DNA from: Cryptomeria japonica
Lineage: Eukaryota > Streptophyta > Pinopsida > Cupressales > Cupressaceae
Direction of reading: 5' to 3'
Assembly: GCF_030272615.1 (NCBI RefSeq)
Contig: NC_081412.1
Location: 341,747,370 to 341,811,369, forward strand
Length of the DNA: 64,000 nt
Position numbers and translations under genes: made by a program. This document shows, in pieces, positions 1 to 10,897 of the stretch (the first letter of the stretch is position 1; each line of letters opens with the position of its first letter). The notes under the pieces were generated by a model. That model worked only from the letters and a program-made list of their open reading frames with translations, was not told the DNA's origin and searched no databases.

Positions 1-20
1 TCAATTGCCACATATCAACA
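1..20 (-). repeat. E1 3' LTR, first 20 bp
   Basis: Only the start of the 3' LTR is in the window. On the minus strand it reads TGTTGATATGTGGC, the same start as the 5' LTR at 4394. The rest lies to the left of the window. Confidence 0.85.
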
Positions 21-36
21 ATCTCCCACTTGGAGA
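21..36 (-). other. E1 polypurine tract
   Basis: On the minus strand CCAAGTGGGAGAT immediately precedes the LTR start TGTTG. This is the usual copia polypurine tract that primes plus-strand DNA synthesis. The GTGGGAGAT core is typical of plant copia elements. Confidence 0.8.
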
Positions 37-135
37 TTGATCAGGCTCCACATCAAATAATCTCCCACTTGGAGACTGATACTAGATGACACCACTATAC
101 TTGCAGCATCCGCTGGATAAAACACTTGGACTTGA

Positions 136-1218
136 CTAGTATAAATTCCATAACATATTGACAGGATTCTCACTTGTGTGAATCTTCTCAAGTTGTAACT
201 GACCCTCCTCCAAAACAGTCCGGATGAAGTGGTACCTGAGCTGAATGTGCTTTGTCCTTGAATGAAAAGCAAAGTTCTTTGCAAGATGAATGGCACTCTG
301 GCTATTGGTATACAATGGGCGATCCTCTTGTGTTTGACCCAATTCCTCCAGAAAATATTGTAACCAAATCATCTCCTTGCTGGCTTCTGTAGTAACAACA
401 TACTCAGCTTCAGTGGTTGAAAGTGCAACAACCTTTTTCAGCCTAGAAATCCAACTGATTGCAGTTCCCCCTATAGTAAAAACATACCCTGTAGTACTCC
501 TTCGTGAATCAATATCACCTACCAGATCATAGTCAACAAATCCACTCAAAGCAACATTAGATCCTTTGAAACATAATGCCTTCGTAGTAGTTCCTTTCAG
601 ATACCGAAGAATCCATTTCACAGCATTCCAATGTTCCATACCCAGATTACTCATAAACCTGCTCACAACTCCCACTGCATGTGCAATAACTAGCCTTGTG
701 CAAACCATTGCATACATCAGATTGCCAACAACTGATGAATACAGGACGTTAGACATTTTATTTACCTCTTCTTGTGCCTTTGGGTACATCTCATTAGTCA
801 ATTTGAAATGACTAGCCAAAGGTGTGCTAACTGCTTTTGCATCTTGCATGTTAAATCTTTTCAACACCTTCTTTATATACTCGCTTTGGGACAAATTCAA
901 GGTTCTATTTTTTCTGTCCCGTGTAATCCTCATACCGAGAATTTGCTTAGCTGCACCCAAATCCTTCATAGCAAATGACCTAGCTAATTTTTGTTGAAGA
1001 TCATTTATGTGTTGCATGTTGGACCCAGCAACAAGCATGTCATCAACATAAAGCAATAGGATAATATAACTGCCATTATCCAATCTCTTAAAATATACAT
1101 AATGATTAGAATGACATCTATGATAATCATGTTCAACCATGAAACTATCAAATTTTAAATACCATTGTCGGGGTGCTTGCTTTAGGCCATACAAACTTTT
1201 CTTCAACATGCACACCAA
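136..1218 (-). pseudogene. E1 copia reverse transcriptase (C-terminal part) and RNase H
   Basis: This is a 360-residue open stretch. Near its start it reads KKSLYGLKQAPRQWY, the copia RT signature, then LLYVDDMLVAG, which is the YVDD catalytic box. Next come an LGMRI motif, the connection region with YLKGT, and copia RNase H motifs (STTEAEYV and HSRTKHIQLRYHFIR). In the element it copies RNA to DNA and removes the RNA strand. It is separated from the N-terminal RT by a stop at 1243-1245 and so cannot be made as one polyprotein. The frame ends early near 136 compared with the usual RNase H tail. Confidence 0.93.
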
Positions 1219-1245
1219 GTTCTCCTTACCTTTGACCTCATATCC

Positions 1246-1771
1246 CTATGGTTGCAACATGTAAATTTCCTCCTCCAAATCTCCATGGAGAAAATCTGTT
1301 TTGACATCTAATTGTTCAAGATGTAAATCATCTCCAGCCACAAGACTAAGTACAGTTCTAATTGAAGTCATTTTTACAACTAGAGAAAATATTTCATCAT
1401 AATCTATACCCTTTTTCTGTGCAAAACCTTTTACCAAAAGTCTAGCCTTATATCTTTTCTGACCTCCTTCCTCCTCCTTTAGCCGATAAACCCATTTGTT
1501 AGGCAAGGCTTTTTTTTTCTGTAGGTAAAGGGACTAAGTCCCAAGTCCTATTTTTCATCAAGGAGTCCATCTCCTCTTTCATGCCTAGCTCCCACTGTTG
1601 TTTGGCATCCACCTGCATTGCTTCTTCATATTCTTCTGGTTCATCAGAATCAGTTAATAATATAGAATACAAAGAAGGAGAAAATCTTTCAGGGGGTCTA
1701 CTTGACCTCGTAGAATGTCTAACACTTGCAGGAGTTTGTGGGACAATTTGTTGTTGCAGAGCATCAGGTAC
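1246..1771 (-). pseudogene. E1 integrase-RT linker and RT N-terminus
   Basis: The open part at 1246-1506 carries KWVYRLKEE, YKARLLVKGFAQKKGIDY and LDVKTDFLHGDLEEEIYM, the first conserved RT blocks of copia; the usual AFLHG is TDFLHG here. Upstream (1507-1771) the linker that normally reads like MKEEMDSLMKNRTWDLVPLP can be followed in another frame. The frame change sits at a run of T at about 1509-1518. It belongs to the same decayed polyprotein as its neighbours. Confidence 0.88.
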
Positions 1772-2878
1772 CTATGGCATTTCATTTTTAGGAATCTCAT
1801 CCAACACCACATATTCTTGTTTGTCCTGTTCATGCTTCTTTTCCTGCATCTGTTCTTTATACATCACCTTCTCATTGAATATAACATCTCCACTTCTAAT
1901 TATTTTCTTATTTTCAAAATCCCATAACCGATAGCCATATTCATCTATCCCATATCCAATGAAGGTACATTTCTGAGATTTAGCATCAAGCTTGGTTCTG
2001 TTTTCTTTATCAACATGGACAAAAACTTCACAACCAAAAATTTTCAGAAAAGAATAATTTACCTTTTTACCAGTCCATGCCTCCTCTGGAATACCACCAT
2101 CCAAAGGGGTTGAAGGTCCTCTATTTATCAAATAGACAACAGTATGTACAACATCTGCCCAAAAATGTAAGGGCAATCCAACATGCAATCTCATGCTTCT
2201 CGTGCGTTCCATGATAGTCCTATTCATTCTCTCTGACACATCATTTTCCTGTGGAGTTCCTGGAACCATCTTCTGCTTTCAAATCCCATTTAAGGAGCAG
2301 TAATCTTCAAATGCTTTGCTGCAATACTCACCTCCATTATTCGATTTGAGACACTTCAACTTTTTTCCTGTCTCATTCTCAACCAAAGCTTTCCATTTCT
2401 TAAAAGTTTCAAAAACATCTGATTTTTGTTTTAGGAAATATACCCATGTTTTTCTAGTTGAGTCATCAATAAAAATAACATAATAACAAGAGCCACCAAG
2501 AGATGATACCTAAGCCGGTACCCATACATTTGAATGTACAAGCTCTAACTTCCCACTCTTCTTCTCTTTCTCAACCTTGAGAAATCTGACTCTTTTCTGT
2601 TTACCATAAACACAGTTTTCACATAACTCTAAATCAATCTTCCTTAGTCCTGGCAATAGATTTTTGGAGTGAAGGGTTTTCATCATTTTCTCACTCATGT
2701 GCCCAAGCCTATGGTGCCACATTATCGAATCTGTTCTTGCAACATCTATTGTTGTTGTCCCTACAGTAACTTTATCTGTAGCAACTAGGATAGAGTAAGT
2801 GTTACCAGTACACAGATATAATGTGCCTACCTTCACATCTTTAGCTACTACTAATGATCCTTTAGTGACCTTCCACAT
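1772..2878 (-). pseudogene. E1 GAG-pre-integrase and integrase
   Basis: At 2510-2878 the frame contains MWHHRLGHMSEKMMKTL and LELCENCVYGKQKRVRF, the HHCC zinc-binding N-terminus of copia integrase. The catalytic core follows through 2270-2509 in a broken frame (IFIDDSTRKTWVYF, LKSNNGGEY; the usual second aspartate is N here). At 1772-2269 it reads GTPQENDVSERMNRTIMERTRSM, with the catalytic glutamate in SERMNRT, and then the typical FGCEVFVHV and FIGYG blocks. Stops at 2510 and about 2270 and the lost aspartate argue against activity. Confidence 0.92.
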
Positions 2879-2977
2879 ACTGTCTGAGAAGGTAACTATG
2901 CAACCTTCACTACCTAGTTGCCCTGCAGAAATTAAATTTCTTCTTATATTAGGAACATGTCTTACCTCCTGCAGAAA

Positions 2978-3330
2978 CTAGTCATTTCCATTCTGCAACT
3001 TGATCTTTATCTTTTCTTTTCCAACAATTTGACAGGGCTGATCATCACCCAAATATACCTGTCCAAAATCACCTTGAACATAATATAGAAAATATTTTCT
3101 ATGGGGTGTAGCATGAAATGAAGCCCCAAAATCTATTACCCAAGAATCATTAACATTATCCAAACATAAGATTAAAGCATCTTGTAAAGTATTACTTGCA
3201 ATATTAGCTTCCTTACTATCATTTTCATTTTTGTCTCCTTCTTTGTTTTTCCGAGACCAACAGTCTTTCTTTAGATGACCAGGCTTTCCGCAGTACCAAC
3301 AATCTTTCTTTCCTCTAGATTGAGAGCGTC
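2978..3330 (-). pseudogene. E1 zinc knuckle and aspartic protease
   Basis: The frame at 2978-3163 holds SWVIDFGASFHATPHRKYF, the copia protease site; the usual D-S/T-G is DFG here. Just upstream, in the broken gag frame at about 3265-3300, the translation CWYCGKPGHLKKDC is a CX2CX4HX4C zinc knuckle that binds the element RNA. A stop near 2978 separates protease from integrase, although the read-through text continues into the VRHVPNIRRNLIS block. Confidence 0.88.
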
Positions 3331-3356
3331 CTTTCTTTGACTTCCCTCGTGACTTC

Positions 3357-3893
3357 TCATTCCCATATCAAAGTGTTTTTATCAGAGACAGAGTTACTTA
3401 CATCCATAACCAAGCTATTCCAGCTTTCTGGCAAAGAACATAAAATCAAGAGAGCCCTAACCCTCTTCTGCAAAAGTAATTTTACCGAAGACAATTGACT
3501 GGTAATTGTATTAAATTCATTTAAGTGCTCCGCTATAGATCCTCCCTCACTCATTTTCAAATTAAACAAACGCTTCATAAGAAATACCTTATTTGAAGTT
3601 GAGGGTTTCTCATACAACTTAGCCAATGTCACCATCAAATCTACATTCATCTTTGCTTCTATTATATTGAAAGCTATAGATGGTGCAATGCACAATCGAA
3701 TGGATCCTAGTGCCTTTCTATCTAAAATGTCCCACTCTTCATCTGACATTGTGGTCACTTTCTTTGCCTTTCCTTCCAATGGCCACCACAAATCCTTTTG
3801 ATACAGGTAATCCTCCATCTGCATTTTCCATAACTGATAATTCTGCCCGTTAAGCTTTTCGACCTTGAATTTGGAATCCTCCATTGCTCCCAC
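3357..3893 (-). pseudogene. E1 copia gag (UBN2-type)
   Basis: This 178-residue stretch begins MEDSKFKVEKLNGQNYQLWK and contains WDILDRKALGSIRLCI, LMKRLFNLKMSEGGSIAEHLNEF and CSLPESWNSL. These are the usual gag_pre/UBN2 blocks that form the capsid. It starts 38 bp downstream of the PBS, as expected for the first gene after a short leader. A frame change near 3357 splits it from the zinc-knuckle region, so the protein is truncated compared with the usual 300 or so residues. Confidence 0.92.
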
Positions 3894-3930
3894 TCAAATA
3901 TGAAAGTCCTACCAATTTACAGAAAACCTC

Positions 3931-3942
3931 GCTCTGATACCA
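3931..3942 (-). other. E1 primer binding site (initiator tRNA-Met)
   Basis: On the minus strand TGGTATCAGAGC is the classic plant copia PBS, complementary to the 3' end of initiator methionyl tRNA. It is 2 bp from the LTR end. Confidence 0.93.
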
Positions 3943-3944
3943 AT

Positions 3945-4394
3945 TATTAGGATTTCAAGCAGATCCGAAGCAAATATGAACTAACAATTATATGCAGATT
4001 TAAATACAAAAGATAAAGGAATAAAACAAGACACAAATAACATAGAGATTTAACATGGTTCACCCAGAATGGGTTACGTCCACCATACATAGCCGTCCAA
4101 TCTTTCTTATTATCCAGCAAAATAATACATCAACCTTACAATGCCTTAAGCATCCCAGCCGCTTATAACATGCATTTTTAGGGCAACAAACAAAGTCAGC
4201 CTTTTTAGGGTTTTATTACAATGTCAGTTTTCATCAACAAAAAATGACAAAAAAAAAATTTCTCGGGGGCTTCTGCCCTTGAACCCTCGCAGCAGGCTAC
4301 GCCTACTTTCTCGGGGCCTAGCCCAGCTCTGGACCCCCATGGGGATACGTGCTGAGTGTATAGTACTTTGTTGATTAGTCGCCACATATCAACA
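3945..4394 (-). repeat. E1 5' LTR (450 bp)
   Basis: It is bounded by the PBS on one side and by the TGTTGATATGTGGC terminus at 4394 on the other. The inner end reads CTAATA where CTAACA is expected, a C-to-T type change. A short open frame at 4205-4546 runs across the LTR edge and is not a gene. Confidence 0.85.
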
Positions 4395-4500
4395 GTTTGG
4401 ACCATGAGAGCTACTATTTGGATCGAGAGAGCTACTGTTTGGATCGAGAGAGCTACTGTTTGGACTGTGAGAGCTAATGTTTGGACCGTGAGAGATAATC
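4395..4500. repeat. 21-bp minisatellite in the E4 leader
   Basis: About five copies of a 21-bp unit like GTTTGGACCGTGAGAGCTACT lie directly against the LTR of E1. The period is a multiple of three. E1 therefore inserted at or inside this array. Confidence 0.88.
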
Positions 4501-5584
4501 TACTGTGAAACTTGTAAATTTGACAGTTTGAAGTTTGAGTTTGCAATTTTTGTTGTATCTAAATGGATGATATCTTGACGTGATTTACAAACATAGAATC
4601 CAGATTGTATTTTGTCCCAAAGGACACATAAAGTGTATGTTCAAGAAGCTTTAAAGAAAGCCCAAGTTTTCACAGGTTTTGAACAATTGAAAACACACCA
4701 TTCAGTCTATCCTAAGGAGATTGGCTTCATTATTAGTTCTTAGGCCACACTTGGTACCCTGTCATCTCACACAACCTTGTCACCCCCTATAGGGCACATG
4801 TGTTTTTGCCTTTGCGTGAGCTAGTGGAGTCCCGTTATGAGCCTAGCAATAAGGTCTCAAAAGGGGAGTTCACACATATGCTCAAGAGGGACATATGGTG
4901 AGTGTCTTTGGGAAAGATTCTTCCCCCTCCCTGCACTAAGAATTTAATAATGTTCAGAGGTGAACCAGGTAGCTTCTAATTTAATTGGAACTAGTAAGGG
5001 ATCCGTTCGGCGCGTCGGGGTATAAACTCAATTAAGAGGTCTCCCAGCCTTGAAAACCAAGGTTTAATATACCCAAAGGTATGGAGGAGAGCTATTCCTG
5101 AGCACTGTCGTTGACTTGATTTTCATCAAATCACGTTTATTTTAAAGTGGGTTGGAGTGATTGGCGTTAGTCGTTCCCCTCTCACCGAACTTAATGGCTT
5201 TGGCCTTATAGGCTCCTCGGGAGGGCAGTCTCGCTAAAGATATGCACTATTGAAAATAAAAGTTGAGTCTAGCTTTCTGATCACCTAAGAAAGGTGAGAG
5301 AATACTCACCTATCATTAGAACACATAAGACATGTTTGTTCATTTTCATTGTAATTAGTCTATGTGCCTAATTTATAAAAAGCAAGTGCAAAATCTCGCG
5401 GCTGTAAAAAAAGTTAGTAGTTTATATTGCAATATTTGGTGGCGAAATGGTTTATAACTCTAGTCTTTCACAGTGAAATAGGTACCTGCAAAATCAACAA
5501 ACTGCAAATTAGGTTCGGGAAAATGATAGTCAAGATGCATAAATAAGAAATGCAGAGTACAACATTGAAATTATCAATGAAAAA
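4501..5584. other. E4 leader, no gene seen
   Basis: This is non-coding leader of the minus-strand gypsy element. It includes a segment (about 4900-5240) that resembles the E2 leader at 22030-22480. I see no open frame of interest. Confidence 0.6.
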
Positions 5585-5790
5585 CTGAAAGCGCTATCAA
5601 ATTAACCAAGAATGCTATCAAATTGACCAAGAACATTGTGCTGAACCTCGAGAATGCTGCCAAACTGACTGAGAATGCTGCCAAATTGACTGAGAACACT
5701 GCCATAATTACCAAGAACGCTGCCAAATTGAGCAAGAATGCTGCAAGAATTACGAGGAATGCTGCAAAACAGACCAAGAACACTAAGACA
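5585..5790. repeat. Second 21-bp minisatellite in the E4 leader
   Basis: Roughly nine diverged copies of a 21-bp unit like GAGAATGCTGCCAAATTGACT are present. The unit differs from that at 4395-4500 but has the same period. Because the period is divisible by three and lacks stops, both strands stay open (75 and 82 codons), which is an artefact and not a gene. Confidence 0.85.
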
Positions 5791-5996
5791 AAGACTGAAA
5801 ACGCTAAAGTGCAGAACAACACAAAAACAGAGTTGAAAAATCCCCCATAAACGCCATTTGAGGTGCTAGAACACTAAAACAAAGACCAAGAACGCGAATC
5901 TGGAACCCGAAAGAAGTAATCTATGCGCCAAAAGAGATAATCAACCTGGCAATGAGATTTCCTGTAAGAAAACTTGTTAAAGATCAAAGGGGCTAG

Positions 5997-6014
5997 GCCC
6001 CATGGTGGGCGCCA
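5997..6014 (-). other. E4 primer binding site (TGGCGCCC type)
   Basis: On the minus strand TGGCGCCCACCATGGGGC lies 5 bp from the LTR end. E2 has TGGCGCCCACTGTGGGGC in the same place. This PBS type is usual for Tat/Ogre gypsy elements. Confidence 0.85.
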
Positions 6015-6019
6015 ATTAA

Positions 6020-7139
6020 TGTGCTGCTAAAAATATGGTCAATTGTGCTAAACATGCACATATAATGAGACAACAAAACATAAATGGAAAGAAAATTGAA
6101 AACTGCATAACAAAATCAATCCATAAGCCATCCTTGAGATGTTCCATTTTTCTCTATTTTTGAGGACCTTGAAGGTGTTGGATTGTTGGCTCTCAGCAAG
6201 CAATGACCTCCAAAGTGGAAACTCAAAATTTGAGTAGCTATATGATCATGATAATGTAAATGCATGAGGCTAGGATGATTTGATGCACGATTACAACTAG
6301 GATGATTGATTAGCTAAAATAAGAATTAAGCTACATGATTTGATAATTGAAACTAGATTAACATGATAAAGGCCATTCTAAGCATGCTAGTATTTGATCT
6401 AAAATGCTAATTATGCTAGATGATATGATGTAAAATACCTATAATATCAATGCAAAAACTATGAATGCAAGGGATCTTTATTGCTCCAAAATGAGGGGTA
6501 TTTATAGGAATTCCAAGGCCAAAGCTGAGGTGGCAGGAATCGATGGTCTGGATTCAATCTGAAGATATAAAGGGCTGAGATTGAGGAAGTTGGAGAAGAG
6601 GTTGGAGGAAGGGACACTTGTCATCTCTGTGGTGACAAGTGTCAAGGAACCTTGCTCATGAGAAGGCAAGTGTCCAAGGGAGGAGACATGTGGCAAAAGT
6701 GCCATGTGCCTCAAGGGGAGAATATCCAACCCACAAGAGGTTAGGATGTGCAAGATAGGATAGGGTTAGTTAAACCCATGATTAGATAGAATGGGTTAGG
6801 CTAGGGGGTGGTTAGGTTAGGTGGTTAGAAGTTAGGAGCCATGTGCTCATATTTGAATTTAGAAATTCAAATATTTAGGAAAATGATAATTAATCTCAAC
6901 AAACTTGAGTTTGTTAATCTTAATTAGGAATTAGAAGAATTGATTAAAATGAGGGGAATTAATTAATCAAAGGGGGATTATTGAATGAACTATATAAATA
7001 AATCAATTAGACTTATTTACTAGTAGATGAATAGGGAAATTAATCAAATTGCTTGTGAATTCAATTAATTGAGAAGGGGGATTAATTAAATAATCGTGTA
7101 TTTATTTAATTATCTTCAGACAATTTTTAGGTGTATACA
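6020..7139 (-). repeat. E4 5' LTR (about 1.12 kb)
   Basis: On the minus strand it runs from TGTATACACC (7139) to CACA (6020). The end at 7139 matches the LTR end of E3 at 51250. The sequence after 7139 is not a polypurine tract, so this is the outer edge of a 5' LTR, in keeping with the PBS position. Confidence 0.82.
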
Positions 7140-9931
7140 CCTCCAACCTGGTAATTAGAAGTTATGGAAAGACAATTGACAAAATAATACCCAAATCCAC
7201 AGCCACTAATGAAATCAAGCTTCAATAGATCCAAGCCAAGCTCCAAAAAAGCCAAATCAAATTGACAAAAAATTTATCCAACAACAATAGTATGCAGAAA
7301 ATTTCTCCAATCAAGGAACCCCGTGATAATCTCCAAAATACCCATAAATAAAAATTGGACCAAAACTATGCAAAATACTCGAGCCAATCAAAATAACCCA
7401 AAATAATTTATTTCTTACCAACTATGCCAAATATCGAGGCAAAATATAATAAGATAATATTTTTTTCAATCTCCAACTCTCAGCCAATCATGAGAGAGGG
7501 TAAGGTAAATAATTAAATAATAAATAAATGGATAAACCAAATGGGTAAAGGTCAAATAAAATAATAATTACTCATAAATCAATATATAAAATATAAATAT
7601 AAATAAATAAATAAATAAACTAAAACCCAAATAAAATATTAAAGCCACAAAAACCATATAAATAAATAATAAGTCACAATAGTTAAATCCATAATAATTA
7701 TTTAAATAATAGATACCATCCATTAATTTAATTTAACATTATTAAACTATATAAGATAATTAATTAATTAATAATTTAATTAACCAATAATCTCAACTCC
7801 TTAAGACAACTCAACATAGGGTAACATACAATACCACATGACGCTAAACACAACAACTCTAACCAAGACACCAATTGACGAGATACCAGCTAAACCCAAA
7901 GTATAGAATGGGATTTTAGGTCACCTTCGATTAACTTGCCATTATGATAAATGCACGCTCAAACCTGTGAAGCCAGGTGGAGTCGATGTCTGGTACCTGC
8001 AAACCTATCACCACCGATGTACACACAACAACATATGTATATCATATAACATGAAATAATTAGACAATGTGAAAGGGAGTCACAATGTCATATCATGCTA
8101 AAAAATGAGTGATATGACATTGTCCCTAACACAACTGTAGTAGAAAACAAACATGACAAACAAGCACTATCATAATCATCACATCCAATATAATCATGAG
8201 CTGAGGCTAGCACATAGCAAGATATTATCATATCACCATAAACAAATATAAACCTCGCATGAATAAGGAGTGCATATAAATCTCCAAATATGAGTCCATC
8301 ATCATAATAGTCCCAAACACATAACGATCCATACAAAACAATAATGTCACTGCCAATATATTATGTCTAGCACCAATCATAAGTATCAAATTCATAGATA
8401 GGTCCATAAACATATATCAAAGCATTATAAAAGAGTCTAAGCATAATCCATAAGTCTATCCAAGCATGAAAGAAAAGATGAATCAGGGATGGGCACAGTA
8501 AGTTCTAGATGTCTTGTAGATTACTAAAGTTGAATCCGAGGATGGGGAACATATCAAAACCTATGACAAAAAAATCGGGTTGAATTGTTGAGACTAGGAG
8601 GTATGGGGTGACTTAGTCCTCTAAATGTTAGACACAGACAAACTAAATCTTTTTTGAACCAAGATGATGCACACAATCTCCTCTTAAAGATTTGTCAAAA
8701 ATTCCTAAAACCAGGACATGTGGGGAAACCTAGTCCTCTGCTGTTTGCACCTTTAAAAGATGGTTATGATTGCCATCATCTACTTTGTTGAATTCATTGC
8801 TCATGGATCCTAAGTCAATTTCCTACACTTAGAATGATAGAAATATGTTTGTTTATGGAATTAAGGTCCTTGAAACTGAAATAAGATTTGAACTTGGAAA
8901 TGGAATTGAATTGAAGTGGAATGTTTTCCTTTTGAGGGAAAGGCTCTCTGAAAATGCTCAAAATTGAACTTGATACCTTGATGAAGCTTTCTTAAAACCT
9001 CATATAATAGTTTAGGATGTCATGCAAAATATCTTCATAGAATGTTGATCATGAACGCTTGAACTTGACCTGACCTATCCATCAATGCTTGATGAATTTT
9101 TGATTGCTTTCTCACTTAGGCTTGAATTTGCTAGGGTGCAATCGAGATATTGATAGAGGTTCATGTATCAAGAGATTAAAAATTGAGGTGGTGTAGGCTT
9201 CATTTTATAGTTAAACATGCCAAAATTATTTGAATTTTTGGAGCAGGCTGATACAAGGCCAAATTCTCTCCCACAAGAAGTGACCATTGAGAGGTCCAAT
9301 TTTGTGCTCCTTTTGGGAGGACCAAGGCACCCAGGACATCTTGATCTTGTGAATTAGGACTCAAAATTAAATGGGAGCCAGAGAAAGAGTTCAAAATTCA
9401 AATTCCAAGATTGTGTGAGTATAATTAAAGCATGTATGGAGCATTGAAGGCTAAAATGCCAAGGTGAGACCTACGTGAGGACAAAAATGTATATGGATAC
9501 AATTTATGATGCTACACTACAATATCTTCTTTGACTAATTTTGAAATCATATGTAAAAGTTATGAAAAAGAGAAGAATAGGATAAATTTAGCTAGCTAAC
9601 AACCTACAATACTTGACCTTGTGATTATATTTATGCAAAATCTGCTCATGTTCAACAAAATTTGACAACCACCTATATTTTTTTTTTTGAGGCAAAGAAC
9701 CCAACCTAGAAACCTTTTCTAAAAAATTCTAGGAAAAAGTTAGGTGTTGAATCTTAATTTTTTACTTTTTTTGGTACTTTTTTTAGCTTCCATTTTCTTT
9801 TTTGACTTTTCCTCACAAAATATCACAAATCTTCTAATATAGAGAGCAACCTAGATGATTTTTTATGGTTATAAAGAGAACCTAGAAATTATTTTCCTTT
9901 ATGATGAATTGAATTTTCTCCTCAATGCTGG
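7140..9931. other. AT-rich interval without a recognised gene
   Basis: This interval lies between the outer ends of E4 and E7. It holds TAAA-rich low-complexity sequence (7500-7800) and unassigned DNA that may be an old retrotransposon relic. Two passages with TATGGGGTGACTTAGTCCT (about 8595) and TGTGGGGAAACCTAGTCCT (about 8720) look like a diverged duplication. Short open frames here show no family signature. Confidence 0.5.
8083..8122. repeat. Perfect 13-bp inverted repeat with 14-nt loop
   Basis: CAATGTCATATCA at 8083-8095 pairs exactly with TGATATGACATTG at 8110-8122. It could fold as a hairpin in DNA or RNA. No neighbouring gene suggests a role. Confidence 0.75.
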
Positions 9932-10267
9932 TATTGGAACCCAATTTTTTTGCAAAATTTAGGGTTTCCTAAATAAGAAAAATCAATAAAAACCCTAAAA
10001 TTGCATCCACTGTGAAGACATGTTTGCATACAAAGATGAATACCATTATAATTTTAAATTTGAATGGAGCTTGATATTTCAAATTTAAACGCTATATGTG
10101 GGGTAAATGCGGCTCCCATAAGGGTAGAGCCAAACATATAGTTTCAAAAGGGGACCGTTATATGTCATAAAAGCACTAACGACCATCAAGGCATGCAAAG
10201 GCAAATATTGGTTTCAGGTATAGGTTATATTATTTAAATTAATTTAATTTAAGTAATAATTCATTTA

Positions 10268-10311
10268 ATATATATACATATATAACTATATATATATATA
10301 TATATATATAA
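10268..10311. repeat. Short TA microsatellite in the E7 left LTR
   Basis: About 45 bp of TA-rich repeat lies at the position where the right LTR copy carries a 2.4-kb array. The flanking sequence TTATTTAAATTAATTTAATT is shared by both copies just before it. Confidence 0.85.
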
Positions 10312-10897
10312 TTTAAATTAATTATCCAAAAGGGTTAGAAAATTAAACTACTATGACCATTGAGTGAAAATAGTAAATAAACGGTGGGCTCGATAAAATC
10401 AATTTTTTTTTCCAAAGTTCATAAACCCACGAATAGAGGAGAGAATTTTAAGTAAAAGGTTCTCATTTAAATCATTGCCTAAATATCGGTAGGGCCCTAA
10501 AATTCCATAAATGAATCATTTTGTTTTCGACAAGATGAAGACTATCTCTAGAACAAGAGAAAGGTATACCCAAAATGCAATGTTGCATTGAAAAAACTAA
10601 GATTTTCCCTAATTTGATTTTAGGGTTGAAAACTTCAAATAATGAAGCAAGAATTTGGTGGGAAACTATTGTCAGATATTATAGTTGCAAATGCTTTGGT
10701 ATATATGCCCACATAAATATGAAACCAAAAACTTTGCAGTAAGAAGTGTCTACTAAAATTACTATGTTGAAATGAAAGTTCTAAACTTTCAAGCATGTAT
10801 AATTTGTAGGCAAATAGCCAAATTCCATAACTATTATCGTCATCTTCCCTGCATGCAATAGAAATGCATGTGAAATATAGAATCACAGACAAGGGAT

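Larger units (their letters stand above)
1..4394 (-). mobile_element. E1: Ty1/copia LTR retrotransposon (Tnt1/Tork-like), decayed
   Basis: On the minus strand the domain order is 5' LTR (3945-4394), PBS, gag, CCHC knuckle, protease, integrase, reverse transcriptase, RNase H, PPT and the first 20 bases of the 3' LTR. Integrase before RT is the copia order. The LTR starts with TGTTGATATGTGGC at both ends (reading down from 4394 and from 20). Several frameshifts and stops make it non-functional. The Tork/Tnt1 assignment rests on my recognition of the gag and RT style and is less certain than copia itself. It lies inside the leader of gypsy element E4, so it is younger than E4. Confidence 0.93.
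4395..7139 (-). mobile_element. E4: Tat-type gypsy element, 5' leader and 5' LTR only
   Basis: A LTR (6020-7139) with a TGGCGCCC-type PBS on its inner side marks the 5' end of a minus-strand gypsy element. The leader (4395-5996) matches the leader of E2 in places: both contain a block reading like GTGAGGGGAACGAC followed by TCCAACCCACT (around 5150-5200 here on the minus strand and 22190-22250 in E2). Its LTR terminus TGTATACACCTAAAAATTG equals that of E3, so E3 and E4 are one family. The gag-pol part should lie beyond E1, left of the window. Confidence 0.85.

Noticed and set aside
4205-4546. A 113-codon frame with repeated VQTVALS
   Set aside because: It spans the edge between the E1 LTR and the E4 minisatellite, so it is created by the insertion.
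5574-5850. Alanine/asparagine-rich frame and its reverse
   Set aside because: 21-bp tandem repeat, no domain, no conservation outside the array.
10005-10015. AAACCCTAAA-type motifs near 9960-10010 and 17350-17395 as telomere repeats
   Set aside because: Only single degenerate copies are present, in a LTR; no tandem TTTAGGG array exists.
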